Assembly (NCBI GenBank): GCA_045650505.1
Contig: JAZRRE010000014.1
Span: 1-46,444 of the forward strand
Direction of reading: 5' to 3'
DNA: 46,444 nt
Origin: RGIG1681 sp045650505
GTDB lineage: Bacteria; Bacillota; Clostridia; Christensenellales; UBA1242
Below the pieces are notes generated by a model that had not been told where the DNA came from, ran no database searches, and saw only the letters and a list, made by a program, of their open reading frames with translations. Position numbers and translations under genes: made by a program. Shown piece by piece: positions 1 to 8,913 of this stretch. Every line of letters starts with the position of its first letter. Positions within the stretch are counted from its first letter, which is position 1.

Positions 1-38
1 TCACTAACAATTTGTTTTGGTGATAATTGCATATTCAT
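1..38 (-). CDS. hslU: HslU (ClpY) ATPase subunit, N-terminus only
   Basis: Only the first 12 codons lie in the window (MNMQLSPKQIVS); the gene runs off the left edge. The peptide matches the HslU start, where a TPREIVSEL-type segment precedes the AAA+ domain. Position downstream of hslV is the classic hslVU order. The Shine-Dalgarno GGAGG lies inside the last codons of hslV, 8 nt before the ATG at 38; a second ATG at 32 is also possible. HslU would unfold substrates for the HslV peptidase. Identity rests on a very short peptide plus context. Confidence 0.8.
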   Translation of the reverse strand, partial: MNMQLSPKQIVS

Positions 39-41
39 AAA

Positions 42-578
42 CTAAACCTCCTCAACTGTGATGTGGTCATTTGTATAAACACAAATTTCTCCAGCAATCT
101 TCATTGCCTTTTCAGCAATCTCTCTAGCTGATAGGTTTGTATTTTCATATAAAGCCTTTCCCGCTGAAAGTGCATAGTTGCCACCTGAACCAATTGCACA
201 AACACCACCTTCTGGCTCAAACACGTCACCGTTTCCTGAAATAATTAAAAGTTGTTCTTTGTCGGCAACAATCATCATTGCATCAAGTTGGCGAATAGCC
301 TTGTCACTACGCCACAAAAGAGCAAGCTCAACTGCAGCTCTTTCTAAATTGCCTGAATATTTTTCAAGCATTTTTTCAAAATGTTCACAAAGGTTAAAAG
401 CATCTGCAGTAGAACCTGCAAAACCAATAACCACCTTATCATTAAAAATTCTTCTTACCTTTCTAGCATTACCTTTAAAAATTGTATGTTCACCTGCAGT
501 AACTTGTCCGTCACCTGCAAGAACAATCTTTCCATTCTTTTTAACACCAATAATGGTTGTTCCTCTAAATTCTATCAT
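42..578 (-). CDS. hslV: HslV (ClpQ) peptidase subunit of the HslUV protease
   Basis: Cytoplasmic proteasome-like peptidase that assembles with HslU. The 178-aa product has the family core from the catalytic TT at residues 7-8 through GDGQVT, KVRRIFNDKV, GFAGSTADAF, GNGDV and AIGSGG to IYTNDH. A six-residue segment (MIEFRG) precedes the nucleophile threonine and should be removed on maturation; Bacillus ClpQ also has a short N-terminal extension. The start has an AAGGAG site about 9 nt upstream. The first 14 bp overlap the end of trmFO and the stop lies 3 nt before the hslU ATG, so the three are probably co-transcribed and translationally coupled. Confidence 0.95.
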   Translation of the reverse strand: MIEFRGTTIIGVKKNGKIVLAGDGQVTAGEHTIFKGNARKVRRIFNDKVVIGFAGSTADAFNLCEHFEKMLEKYSGNLERAAVELALLWRSDKAIRQLDAMMIVADKEQLLIISGNGDVFEPEGGVCAIGSGGNYALSAGKALYENTNLSAREIAEKAMKIAGEICVYTNDHITVEEV

Positions 579-1899
579 TGTCTAGTTTCTCCTTAAACTC
601 TTTCATATCACTAACAGCACGCTGTGAATACGCCTGTTTCTTTAACTGCTTATCTCTAATTTTTTCAGGAAGTTCTGGAAGTATTCCAAAATTAGCATTC
701 ATTGGCTGAAAGTTTTTGTCATCAGCTGTTGTAATATAATTCGTTATAGCTCCCATTATAGTTGTTTTTGGAAGAAACGCAATAGTTTCTCCAAGAATTT
801 TCTTTGCGAGTAACATTCCAGCAATCAAGCCACTTGCTGTGCTTTCCATATATCCTTCAACACCTGAAAGTTGACCGGCGATATAAAGATTATCAACCCC
901 CTTAACACTATAATCAAAATTCAAATGCTTTGGCGCACAGATATAACTGTTTCTATGCATAACACCATACTTTATAAACTCTGCATCTTTTAAAGCAGGA
1001 ATCATTGAGAAAACTCTTTTTTGTTCTCCAAATTTGAGGTTTGTTTGAAATCCAACAATGTTATAAAGATTATTGCTATTGCTTTCCTTTCGAAGTTGAA
1101 CAACAGCAAATGGTCTTGTTCCGTCATCTAAACGAAGTCCAACCGGACGAAGTGGACCATAACGAAGTGTATCTTCACCCCTTGAAGCCATAACTTCAAC
1201 AGGCATACAACCTTCAAAAATTTCTTTCTTTTCAAAAGAATGAAGTTCTACTCTTTCTGCATTTACAAGTTCTTTGATAAAAGCATAATACTCATCTTTA
1301 TCCATATAACAATTTATATAGTCACTATCACCTTTGCCATACCTTCCAGCAGTGAATGTTTTTGTTCTATCAAGTGTATCTGCATCAATGATTGGAGCAG
1401 AAGCATCATAAAAATGCAAGTTTTCACTTCCAATAAGTTTTCCTATTTCTGCTGAAAGCGCGTCACTTGTAAGTGGACCTGTTGCAACAATTGTTGGAAC
1501 TGAAAGGTCAAGTTTTGTTACTTCTTCTCTATGAATAGTTACACCTTTCATTTCACTTATCTTTTTTGTAACAAGTTCACTGAATTTATCTCTATCAACA
1601 GCGAGCGCTGAACCGGCAGGAACTTTAACTTCTTCTGCACATTTAAGTATTATTGAATCAAGTTCTTTCATTTCAGCTTTCAAGCAACCAGATGCTGTGC
1701 TTTGGTCTGCACTTTTAAATGAGTTTGAACAAACAATTTCAGCAAAATTCTCACTTTCGTGTGCAGGAGAAAATTTGGTTGGCTTCATTTCGAAGGCATC
1801 AACCAAAATTCCTCTTTTTGCTAGCTGGTAAGTTGCTTCAACTCCAGCAAGTCCTAATCCTATAACATTAACTCTATTTTTATCTTTCATTTTGTTCAT
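565..1899 (-). CDS. trmFO: TrmFO, folate/FAD-dependent tRNA (uracil-54-C5) methyltransferase
   Basis: Makes ribothymidine at tRNA position 54 using methylenetetrahydrofolate and reduced FAD. The 444-aa product has the N-terminal FAD motif VIGLGLAGVEA (residues 12-22), the CSNSFKS motif around C57 and the later SRGEDTLRYGPLRPVGL block with its upstream cysteine. FAD contacts continue in the C-terminal GQLSGVEGYMES segment. The start is uncertain between the ATG at 1899 and one at 1890; neither has a good Shine-Dalgarno, and both overlap the end of topA, which suggests translational coupling. The order topA-trmFO-hslV is the same as in Bacillus. Confidence 0.95.
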   Translation of the reverse strand: MNKMKDKNRVNVIGLGLAGVEATYQLAKRGILVDAFEMKPTKFSPAHESENFAEIVCSNSFKSADQSTASGCLKAEMKELDSIILKCAEEVKVPAGSALAVDRDKFSELVTKKISEMKGVTIHREEVTKLDLSVPTIVATGPLTSDALSAEIGKLIGSENLHFYDASAPIIDADTLDRTKTFTAGRYGKGDSDYINCYMDKDEYYAFIKELVNAERVELHSFEKKEIFEGCMPVEVMASRGEDTLRYGPLRPVGLRLDDGTRPFAVVQLRKESNSNNLYNIVGFQTNLKFGEQKRVFSMIPALKDAEFIKYGVMHRNSYICAPKHLNFDYSVKGVDNLYIAGQLSGVEGYMESTASGLIAGMLLAKKILGETIAFLPKTTIMGAITNYITTADDKNFQPMNANFGILPELPEKIRDKQLKKQAYSQRAVSDMKEFKEKLDNDRI

Positions 1900-4090
1900 C
1901 TAACTGATTTAATATATCAATACTATTTTCAGGAATTTGTGAATCACTTTCCATTTGTGGATAAGCATTTTCAGAAATATCATTTGCCTGTGCTTCACCT
2001 GAAACATTCTCTCTTTTTTCTTTTCTATTATAATTACATTTTTTGCAAGAAATAACTTTTAAGTTTTTATAAAGTTTAACAATCATTTCTTCTTCGCAGT
2101 TTGGACATTTTTCATTTGCAGGAATATCCCAAGACACAAATGAGCAATCTGGCCAAGCTTCACAACCATAGAAAATCTTACCTTTTTTAGATTTTCTTGC
2201 AACCACATTCTTTCCGCAAGTTGGACACACTGCCACCACTTTCTTTTCTTCTTCAAGTGGTTTTGTGTTTTTGCAAGTTGGATAGTTTGGACAAGCAAGA
2301 AACTTTCCAAATCTTCCTGAACGGATAACCATTTTAGCTCCGCACTTGTCACATTCAACATCACTTTCTTCATCAGGAACTCTTGCCTTTGTGCCATCAA
2401 TCATTGCCTGCTTAACAGCAGTTTCAAATCCACCGTTATAAAACTCTGAAATAACAGCAGTCCATTCTTTGCCTTCATACTCAATGTCATCAAGAGTTTC
2501 TTCCATTTCAGCAGTGAATTTAATATTCATAATGTCTGGGAAAAATTTAATGAGCATATCAACAACAATCTTTCCAAGTTCTGTTGGAACAATTGATTTG
2601 CCATCTCTGTCAACATACTTTCTTGTAAACAAGGTTGAAACTGATTGTGTGTAAGTTGATGGACGACCAATACCTTTTTCTTCCATTGCCTTAACAAGAC
2701 TTGCTTCTGTGTATCTTGCTGGTGGCTTTGTCCATTTTTGTTCAGGCTTGGTTTCTTTAGCGTCAAACTTATCACCTTTTTCAATGTTTGGAAGTTTTGA
2801 AGATGTTTCATCTTCATCATCTTGACTTTGGTTGTTATAAATCGCTGTGTAACCATCAAAAATCAAACTTCTTCCTGTTGTTTTGAATTTATAACCATTA
2901 CATTCAATATCAACTGAAAGTGAGTTATAAGTAGCATCAGCCATTTGGCTTGCTAAAAATCTATCATAAATAAGTTTATAAAGTCTATATTCATCCTTTG
3001 AAATTCTATCTTTTAAATCTGCTGGTTTATATTTAAGTGAAATAGGACGAATTGCTTCGTGCGCATCTTGTGCATCTTTCTTGTTTTTAAAGTTTCTTGG
3101 CTTTTCAATAACATATTTTTCGCCATAGTTATCTTTAATAAATGCCTTTGCTTTTGCTTGCGCTTCAGGAGCAACACGGGTTGAGTCAGTTCTAATATAT
3201 GTTACAAGTGGTTGCTTTTTGTTTTGACCAGCAATCTCAACACCTTCATAAAGTGTTTGCGCAACTCTGCTTGTGGTCTTCAAACTCATTCCAAGTTTGT
3301 TAAGAGCGTCTTGTTGCATTGTTGAAGTTGTAAATGGCGCACTTGGAGATGATTTTGTTACAGACTTTTTAACATTTGTAGCAATAAAGTCTTGCCCCAT
3401 AATTTCTGCAACAATCTTATCCATCTCTTCTTTAGACTTAACAGTTTTATCTTTTCCAAGATTAAGTGTTGCCTTAAAGGTTTCTTTTGAACCATCTTGT
3501 TTAGCAAGTATTACTTGAAGAGTCCAATATTCTTCTGGCTTAAAGTTTTCAATCTCTCTTTCTCTGTCAACAACAAGTCGAAGTGTAACTGATTGAACAC
3601 GGCCGGCTGACAAATTGTTTTGAATCTTTTTGCAAAGAATTGGAGAAATTTTATAACCCACAAGTCTATCAAGCACACGACGAGCTTGCTGAGCATCAAC
3701 AAGTTTGTTGTCAATAGGTCTTGGGTTTTGAATTGCATAGTTTACTGCTTCTTCACTGATTTCATTATATGTTATTCTGTTTGCGAGTCTAGGGTCGATG
3801 TCTAAAAGATGACACATATGCCAAGCAATTGCTTCTCCTTCACGGTCAGGGTCACTTGCAAAATAAACAGCTTCTGCTTTTTTCATTTCTTTTTTTATGT
3901 TATCAACATATTTTTTGTGGTCAGGAACAACAACGTACTCTGGTGCAAAATTATTTTTAACATCAACACCAAGCCCTTTTTGTGGTAAATCACGACAATG
4001 ACCAAAAGTAGGCATAACTTTATAGTCATCACCTAAATAATGTTGAACACTATCCTTTTTACCAGGACCTTCTATTAAAACGAGTTTCAT
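1880..4090 (-). CDS. topA: DNA topoisomerase I (type IA)
   Basis: Relaxes negative supercoils. The 736-aa protein starts with a Toprim domain (LVLIEGPGKK, then FASDPDREGEAIAW at about residues 77-90). The active-site tyrosine is Y298 in VTYIRTDSTR, and the GRPSTY motif follows. The C-terminus carries three topoisomerase zinc-ribbon units, each with a CxxC pair and a second cysteine pair (CDKC, CPTC, CPNC), at roughly residues 610-710. Length is normal for the family. The start has an AGGAG site just upstream (TTTTAGGAGATTTTATG). It lies between a GNAT gene and trmFO with short gaps and no terminator visible between them. Confidence 0.96.
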   Translation of the reverse strand: MKLVLIEGPGKKDSVQHYLGDDYKVMPTFGHCRDLPQKGLGVDVKNNFAPEYVVVPDHKKYVDNIKKEMKKAEAVYFASDPDREGEAIAWHMCHLLDIDPRLANRITYNEISEEAVNYAIQNPRPIDNKLVDAQQARRVLDRLVGYKISPILCKKIQNNLSAGRVQSVTLRLVVDREREIENFKPEEYWTLQVILAKQDGSKETFKATLNLGKDKTVKSKEEMDKIVAEIMGQDFIATNVKKSVTKSSPSAPFTTSTMQQDALNKLGMSLKTTSRVAQTLYEGVEIAGQNKKQPLVTYIRTDSTRVAPEAQAKAKAFIKDNYGEKYVIEKPRNFKNKKDAQDAHEAIRPISLKYKPADLKDRISKDEYRLYKLIYDRFLASQMADATYNSLSVDIECNGYKFKTTGRSLIFDGYTAIYNNQSQDDEDETSSKLPNIEKGDKFDAKETKPEQKWTKPPARYTEASLVKAMEEKGIGRPSTYTQSVSTLFTRKYVDRDGKSIVPTELGKIVVDMLIKFFPDIMNIKFTAEMEETLDDIEYEGKEWTAVISEFYNGGFETAVKQAMIDGTKARVPDEESDVECDKCGAKMVIRSGRFGKFLACPNYPTCKNTKPLEEEKKVVAVCPTCGKNVVARKSKKGKIFYGCEAWPDCSFVSWDIPANEKCPNCEEEMIVKLYKNLKVISCKKCNYNRKEKRENVSGEAQANDISENAYPQMESDSQIPENSIDILNQLDEQNER

Positions 4091-4132
4091 AAAATCTCCT
4101 AAAATTCTCTCTTCTATTCTATATTATATACA

Positions 4133-4684
4133 TTATTTCAAATCATTCACATCTGTTATTGAATACATATCAACATCAATAACTTTTCCATCATTGTTGG
4201 TTGTGTAATTTTTCAATGTGGCATCAAGTGTCATACCAACCTTTTGCATAACCCTTCCACTTTTTTTATTTTCTACATTATGGAATGCTTGAACTCTTGA
4301 AAAACCTTCATCAAATAAATACTTAATAACAAGCCTTGCAGCCTCTGGCATAATACCTCTGCCCCAATAATCATCTGAAAGAACCCAACCAAGTTCAACT
4401 CTGTTTTTCTCACCATTCATATCAACAACATCAATGCTGCCAATAACTTGTTCATTATCTTTCCAAACAATCGCCCATCTATATGTAAGTTCTTTATCAT
4501 ATCCAGGAAGAACAACATTATTCAAAAAGCCTTCAGTGTCTTCAACAGATTTGTGTGATTTCCAAGATAAATATTTTGTAACAACATCTCTTGATGCGTA
4601 GTTGTCAAACATATCATTTGCATCACCTGTTTGAAATTTACGAAGCATAATTCTTTCAGTTTCAAATTTGACAGACTTATCCAT
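4133..4684 (-). CDS. GNAT-family N-acetyltransferase (RimJ/RimL-like)
   Basis: A 183-aa single-domain acetyltransferase. The N-terminal ETERIMLRKF strand and the acetyl-CoA loop WGRGIMPEAARLVI fit the RimJ/RimL branch, which usually acetylates N-terminal amines of proteins or small molecules. A VGM near the C-terminus fits the last GNAT strands. The substrate cannot be read from the sequence; similar genes are often called ribosomal-protein acetyltransferases without proof. An AAAGGAG site lies 8-9 nt before the ATG. It has its own candidate promoter and sits between dprA and topA, where Bacillus has other genes, so it is probably an insertion in the conserved order. Confidence 0.85.
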   Translation of the reverse strand: MDKSVKFETERIMLRKFQTGDANDMFDNYASRDVVTKYLSWKSHKSVEDTEGFLNNVVLPGYDKELTYRWAIVWKDNEQVIGSIDVVDMNGEKNRVELGWVLSDDYWGRGIMPEAARLVIKYLFDEGFSRVQAFHNVENKKSGRVMQKVGMTLDATLKNYTTNNDGKVIDVDMYSITDVNDLK

Positions 4685-4716
4685 AAAACAGTTCTCCTTT
4701 TTTGCGTTACAATAAA

Positions 4717-4745
4717 AATTAACACAAACAAAATCATTTTGTCAA
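4717..4745 (-). promoter_or_regulatory. Candidate promoter of the GNAT gene
   Basis: On the minus strand TTGACA (4740-4745) is followed 17 nt later by TTAATT (4717-4722). The -35 is perfect but the -10 matches only four of six positions. Transcription would start about 25 nt before the GNAT start codon and may continue into topA. Confidence 0.45.
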
Positions 4746-4817
4746 ATGTTAAAAAATTGATTTTATTTTTATAATTTAAGCCAATTGTAAAATTTTTTAC
4801 TATAACAAATAAATTTG

Positions 4818-5903
4818 TTAAATTTTGTAATATGTGTTTGATGGACCCTTTTTTACAAGCCCAAACATTTCAAGTTTTATAAGTTTTGCCGATAATTCTG
4901 CAGGTTTTAAACCAGTTTTATCAGCAAGTTCATCAAAAGAAAGTTCACCACTTGAAAGCACATCTAATATATCATTTTCAAGCATATCAACTTGAACTTT
5001 TGTTTCTCGTCTTTCTTTTTTCTTTATGTTTAATCTATATAATATTCGTTCAGGGCAAATTGTGAAGGTTTCAGGCATTTCATCAATCAATGTATTTGTT
5101 CCTTCACTCTCTGGCGAATATATATTTCCTGGAACAACAAAAAGTTCTCTGCCTTGTTCAAGAGCATGCCTTGCAGTTGCCATTGTTCCACTTGTTTTTC
5201 CAGCTTCAACAATAAGAGTTCCAAGCCCTAAACCTGAAACAATTCGATTTCTCTCAATAAAGGCATATTGAAGAGGTTTAGTTTTAATTTTGTATTCGGA
5301 AATTAAAAGCCCACCAGATTCCACAATTTTATCAGCAAGTCCTTTGTTTTGAGATGGGTAAATTGAATCAAGCCCACCAGCAAGAACAGCAATTGTTTTT
5401 CCACCGGCAGCAAGTGTTGCATTTGCAACACAGGTGTCAATTCCATAAGCAAGACCTGAAACAGTCACTAGCCCAGCCGATGATAATTCTTTGGTGAATT
5501 TTTCTGTAACAATTTTTCCATAAGTTGTTGGTTTTCTTGTTCCAACAATAGAAATCGATTTTTTATTTAAAAGTGAAACATCACCCCTTGTATATAAAAC
5601 AAGCGGAGGGTCAGCAATATTTTTTAATTTTTCTGGATAATTTTTTGATGCAAATGTAACCGCAGAAATGTTATATTTATAAAACTCATCAAAAATTAAA
5701 TCTTTAAATTTTTCATAATCAATTTCAAGCATTAATTTTTTAATTTCATCAAGTGGTTTATTTTTAAAAATCGCATTTTTTACCAAATTTTTATCAAAAA
5801 TATCACTAATTTGGTTGAATTTTTCTAAAATTTGTTCAACTTTTGCAAATTTTATATTGTTATAATCAAACCATATCAACGCTAATTCTTCATTACTAAA
5901 CAT
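4818..5903 (-). CDS. dprA: DprA, DNA-processing protein
   Basis: Loads RecA on incoming single-stranded DNA during transformation and is present in most bacteria. The 361-aa protein has an N-terminal helical region, then the Rossmann-like core: SIVGTRKPTTYG, VSGLAYGIDT, AVLAGGLDSIYPSQN, GGLLISEY, RNRIVSGL and VVEAGKTSGT-type motifs. A C-terminal winged helix occupies the last 65 or so residues. The start has AAAGGAT upstream. The gene follows comM after 16 nt and shares its promoter. It pairs two DNA-uptake proteins, but no uptake machinery is visible in the window. Confidence 0.95.
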   Translation of the reverse strand: MFSNEELALIWFDYNNIKFAKVEQILEKFNQISDIFDKNLVKNAIFKNKPLDEIKKLMLEIDYEKFKDLIFDEFYKYNISAVTFASKNYPEKLKNIADPPLVLYTRGDVSLLNKKSISIVGTRKPTTYGKIVTEKFTKELSSAGLVTVSGLAYGIDTCVANATLAAGGKTIAVLAGGLDSIYPSQNKGLADKIVESGGLLISEYKIKTKPLQYAFIERNRIVSGLGLGTLIVEAGKTSGTMATARHALEQGRELFVVPGNIYSPESEGTNTLIDEMPETFTICPERILYRLNIKKKERRETKVQVDMLENDILDVLSSGELSFDELADKTGLKPAELSAKLIKLEMFGLVKKGPSNTYYKI

Positions 5904-5919
5904 TGGTTTTATCCTTTAC

Positions 5920-7446
5920 TTATATTTCATATTTATCAATATTTCTATATGCAAGCGCTTCGGCAATATGCTCACTTTTAATCTCATTTTCACCAGCAAG
6001 GTCAGCAATCGTTCTTGCAACTTTTAATATTCTATTATATCCTCTTGCCGACATTTTATATCTATCAAAAGCAAGTTTAACAAGTTCTTCACAGTCACTA
6101 GAAAGTTTGCAATACTCACTTATCATTTTTGAATTCATTTTAGCATTAGTATGAATGTTAGTTCCCACAAATCGTTTTGTTTGAATCTCTCTTGCCTTGT
6201 CAACTCTCTTTTTAATTTCACTGCTTGACTCTTCAAGCATTTTATTTGAAAGGTCTAAAAAGTCAACTCTGTCAACATCAATTTTCAAATCAATTCTGTC
6301 AAGAAGTGGACCCGATAATTTTTTCATATAATTTTGAATCATACCCGCAGAACAAGTACAGGTTAAATTTCTACTACCATAATTTCCACATGGACATGGA
6401 TTCATACTTGCAATAAGCATAACATTTGCAGGATACTCATAAGTTCCACTTGCACGAGAAACAGTAATCACTCCATCTTCAAGAGGCTGTCTTAATGTTT
6501 CAAGAACATTTCTTGGATACTCTGGAAGTTCGTCCATAAATAAAACTCCATTACTTGCAAGACTAACTTCACCTGGTTTTGCATCTCTTCCACCACCAAC
6601 AAGTGACACCATTGATGCTGTGTGATGAGGTGTTCTAAATGGTCTTGTTTTAATTATTCCTTTAGATAAATCTAACTCACCTGCAATTGAATGAATTTTA
6701 GTAACTTCAAGAGCTTCTTCAAAAGTTAAATTAGGCATTATTGATGGAACACACCTTGCAATCATTGTCTTTCCAGAACCAGGAGGTCCTACCATTAAAA
6801 TATTATGTCCACCACTAACAGCAATTTCCATAACGCGTTTTGCAATTTTTTGACCTTTAACCCTTGCAAAATCTTCAGTTATATTTTCATAATCTTCACA
6901 ATTCCATGCATTTTGACTTATCGGCTCAATGTTCAAAACACCTGTTAAAAATGAAACAACCTCAGTTAAATTCTCTAATGCATAAACAGTTATTCCTTCA
7001 ATATAACTTGCTTCTTTTTCATTTGCTTTAGGAATAATAAAATTTTTAAATCCTTCATTTCTCGCAGATATCAAAAGAGGCAAAATTCCATTCACAGGTT
7101 TTATCACACCATTAAGTCCCAATTCACCCACAAAAACATAATCTTTATATTTATTTTCTTGAATTTGATTTGATGAAACTAAAATAGCAATGGCTATTGG
7201 AAGGTCAAAATTCGCTCCAACCTTTCTAACATTAGCCGGTGCCAAATTCACAGTTATTCTGTTTGTTGGAAATCTAAAGCCCGAATTTTTAATTGCTGAA
7301 CGAACACGCTCTTTAGATTCTTTAACTGCAGCATCAGGAAGCCCCACAATATCATAAGATGGAAGTCCAATATTTGTATCAACTTCAACATCAATTTTAA
7401 AACCATTGAGTCCATTAAGCCCAAAACTTAAAATCTTTGCAAACAT
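5920..7446 (-). CDS. comM: ComM/YifB family AAA+ ATPase (Mg-chelatase-like)
   Basis: The 508-aa product has the ComM N-terminal domain (ILSFGLNGLNGFKIDVEVD; PTNRITVNLAPANVRK), a Walker A GPPGSGKT at residues 220-227, a Walker B ending in FMDELPE, the R-finger region and a C-terminal Mg-chelatase-type domain. In gamma-proteobacteria ComM is a branch-migration helicase that extends heteroduplex during transformation; the role of the Firmicute YifB branch is less certain. An AAGGAG site precedes the ATG. It leads a comM-dprA unit from its own promoter. Confidence 0.93.
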   Translation of the reverse strand: MFAKILSFGLNGLNGFKIDVEVDTNIGLPSYDIVGLPDAAVKESKERVRSAIKNSGFRFPTNRITVNLAPANVRKVGANFDLPIAIAILVSSNQIQENKYKDYVFVGELGLNGVIKPVNGILPLLISARNEGFKNFIIPKANEKEASYIEGITVYALENLTEVVSFLTGVLNIEPISQNAWNCEDYENITEDFARVKGQKIAKRVMEIAVSGGHNILMVGPPGSGKTMIARCVPSIMPNLTFEEALEVTKIHSIAGELDLSKGIIKTRPFRTPHHTASMVSLVGGGRDAKPGEVSLASNGVLFMDELPEYPRNVLETLRQPLEDGVITVSRASGTYEYPANVMLIASMNPCPCGNYGSRNLTCTCSAGMIQNYMKKLSGPLLDRIDLKIDVDRVDFLDLSNKMLEESSSEIKKRVDKAREIQTKRFVGTNIHTNAKMNSKMISEYCKLSSDCEELVKLAFDRYKMSARGYNRILKVARTIADLAGENEIKSEHIAEALAYRNIDKYEI

Positions 7447-7463
7447 ACTATCTCCTTATTTTA

Positions 7464-7492
7464 ATAATACCACAAGTATATTAATTTTCCAA
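7464..7492 (-). promoter_or_regulatory. Promoter of comM-dprA
   Basis: TTGGAA (7487-7492) and TATTAT (7464-7469) with an exact 17-nt spacer on the minus strand, just downstream of the terminator of the preceding gene. The start site would be about 10-15 nt before the comM start codon. Confidence 0.7.
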
Positions 7493-7501
7493 ATTATTAA
7501 A

Positions 7502-7537
7502 TAATAAAAAACTCTCTGCAATTTAAGCAAAGAGTTT
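7502..7537 (-). terminator. Intrinsic terminator after the transglutaminase-like gene
   Basis: An 11-bp stem with one G-U pair (arms 7509-7519 and 7527-7537) followed on the minus strand by a T-rich run. The stem includes the stop codon of the upstream gene. Confidence 0.85.
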
Positions 7538-8375
7538 AATTTGACATAGGTGCACTTTCATCTATCTCTCCACGTTCTATAAGCGCATCATATAAAATTC
7601 TGCCATTTTCTGCATTTTCATAATAAACTTTAACTAAAAAACTATCATAATTTGTCAAATTTCTCACTTTTTTATAATCTTTAGCAAGTTGAATCGAATC
7701 AACTTTTTCAGGATTTGAAATATGATTTATCTCATAATAAGCATTTTTATCTATAACTAAATTTTTTGTTGCATCAACTACAAATGAATTTTCCCCATCT
7801 TCAATTTCAACCCAACTATGTAAATATCTTGATTTATTCGAAAGTTGATAAATTCTATCTGTTGCAAGATAAATTTTATATTTATTATTCCCTCTAAATC
7901 TTTCTAGAAGTGTAGCCACTACAACTGAATAAGGGTGACACTTTCCTTTTCTTTCTCTAGTCTCAATGTCAGTTAAATGAGTTATCACATATGGAAAATA
8001 ATGTGATAACTTTATTGCCATAAATTTCAAATCTTCTAATTCAAATTCAAAACAAACATCATCATAATTTATATTTGCACCAGCACTTCTAAACAATTCC
8101 AAACTTTGATTTATCGCGTTATAATTTGGACTCGATAAAGTATATTCATTAAGCATTTGCATAATTAAAAAGTAATGTGGCTCAAAATTAAATTCACTTT
8201 GAATTGAATTAAATTCTTCAGTTGACATAGTTTTTAAATCTTTCATTTTTGAATAATTAAATTTAACATTATCTTCTGCACGATTTTCAGCATCAACATA
8301 ACGCTCTTTTGCCCAACTGTGAAGTTTAGCCTTTTTGAACCTTAACCCAATGTATTTTATAAATTCTTTTTGCAT
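7536..8375 (-). CDS. Transglutaminase-like protein of unknown role
   Basis: About 279 aa, no signal peptide or membrane segment, so probably cytoplasmic. I do not recognise the family. Three conserved-looking residues line up as a papain-like triad: Cys in KGKCHPYS (148), His in YLHSWVEI (188) and Asp in VVDATKN (203), counted from the upstream ATG at 8381. The His-Asp distance of 15 is identical to that of the clear transglutaminase at 40.9 kb. The N-terminal 110 residues are charged and helical. I chose the ATG at 8375 because AAGGG then lies 7 nt upstream; the ATG at 8381 would overlap that site. It has its own promoter and terminator between rplS and comM. Confidence 0.75.
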   Translation of the reverse strand: MQKEFIKYIGLRFKKAKLHSWAKERYVDAENRAEDNVKFNYSKMKDLKTMSTEEFNSIQSEFNFEPHYFLIMQMLNEYTLSSPNYNAINQSLELFRSAGANINYDDVCFEFELEDLKFMAIKLSHYFPYVITHLTDIETRERKGKCHPYSVVVATLLERFRGNNKYKIYLATDRIYQLSNKSRYLHSWVEIEDGENSFVVDATKNLVIDKNAYYEINHISNPEKVDSIQLAKDYKKVRNLTNYDSFLVKVYYENAENGRILYDALIERGEIDESAPMSN

Positions 8376-8394
8376 ATTCATTCCCTTAACAAAA

Positions 8395-8423
8395 AGTATA
8401 TATCACTCAAACAAACTTTTCAA
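8395..8423 (-). promoter_or_regulatory. Promoter of the transglutaminase-like gene
   Basis: TTGAAA (8418-8423), 17-nt spacer, TATACT (8395-8400) on the minus strand, directly downstream of the rplS terminator. Confidence 0.7.
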
Positions 8424-8442
8424 TACCAAAATAAAATTTGCA

Positions 8443-8472
8443 TAAAAAAAAGAAGTGCATATTGCACTTCTT
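8443..8472 (-). terminator. Intrinsic terminator after rplS
   Basis: A 10-bp perfect stem (8450-8459 with 8463-8472, loop of 3) ends in a T-run on the minus strand. It lies about 20 nt after the rplS stop. Confidence 0.9.
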
Positions 8473-8491
8473 GAACTTACTTAATCCAAAA

Positions 8492-8833
8492 TTATTTAGC
8501 TTCTTTAATTCTTGAATTTTTAGCAGTTTTGCCTTTAAGATAATAAAGTTTAGCTCTTCTAACAATACCATGACGAACAACTTCAATATGGTCAATCTTT
8601 GGTGAGTGAACTGGGAAAGTTCTTTCAACGCCAATACCAAAAGAAATACGACGAACGGTAAATGTTTCTCTAATGCCACCATTTTTACGAGCTATAACCA
8701 CACCTTCAAATGCTTGCAATCTTTCGCGAGTTCCTTCAATAACTTTAACGAAAACTTTAACAGTGTCACCAATGTTAAATGCAGGAATATCAGTGCGCAT
8801 ACCTTCTTTTTCGATAGAATCAATAATATTCAT
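8492..8833 (-). CDS. rplS: 50S ribosomal protein L19
   Basis: Structural protein at the 30S-50S interface. The 113-aa product is normal length and carries the family signature: GDTVKVFVKVIEG, RLQAFEGVVIARKNGG, FTVRRISFGIGVERTFPVHSP and RRAKLYYL. A longer reading from 8896 is possible but the ATG at 8833 has a perfect GGAGG 8 nt upstream, and the family starts there. It is a single-gene unit with its own strong promoter, structured leader and terminator, although it sits next to the rimM-trmD-rbgA-rnhB operon with which L19 is often grouped. Confidence 0.97.
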   Translation of the reverse strand: MNIIDSIEKEGMRTDIPAFNIGDTVKVFVKVIEGTRERLQAFEGVVIARKNGGIRETFTVRRISFGIGVERTFPVHSPKIDHIEVVRHGIVRRAKLYYLKGKTAKNSRIKEAK

Positions 8834-8907
8834 TGGTTTTCCTCCTTCAATAGTATGTAAGAGTGTTCGTGCTAGCTCTTTGGTGCAGAGGACCACTCAT
8901 AATTCAC
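8834..8907 (-). promoter_or_regulatory. Structured 5' leader of rplS, candidate L19 autoregulatory leader
   Basis: The transcript from the promoter at 8914-8942 has a leader of about 75 nt. It can form an outer stem (8861-8865 with 8894-8898) enclosing an inner CTCT/AGAG pairing and a GCTAGC segment. L19 leaders are known upstream of rplS in Firmicutes. I matched position and general shape only, not the covariance model. Confidence 0.45.
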
Positions 8908-8913
8908 GCTACG

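Noticed and set aside
178..596. Open frames opposite hslV on the plus strand
   Set aside because: No ribosome site and low-complexity product; shadows of a clear gene.
4800..4820. Terminator after dprA
   Set aside because: Only a 6-bp AT stem with no clear T-run.
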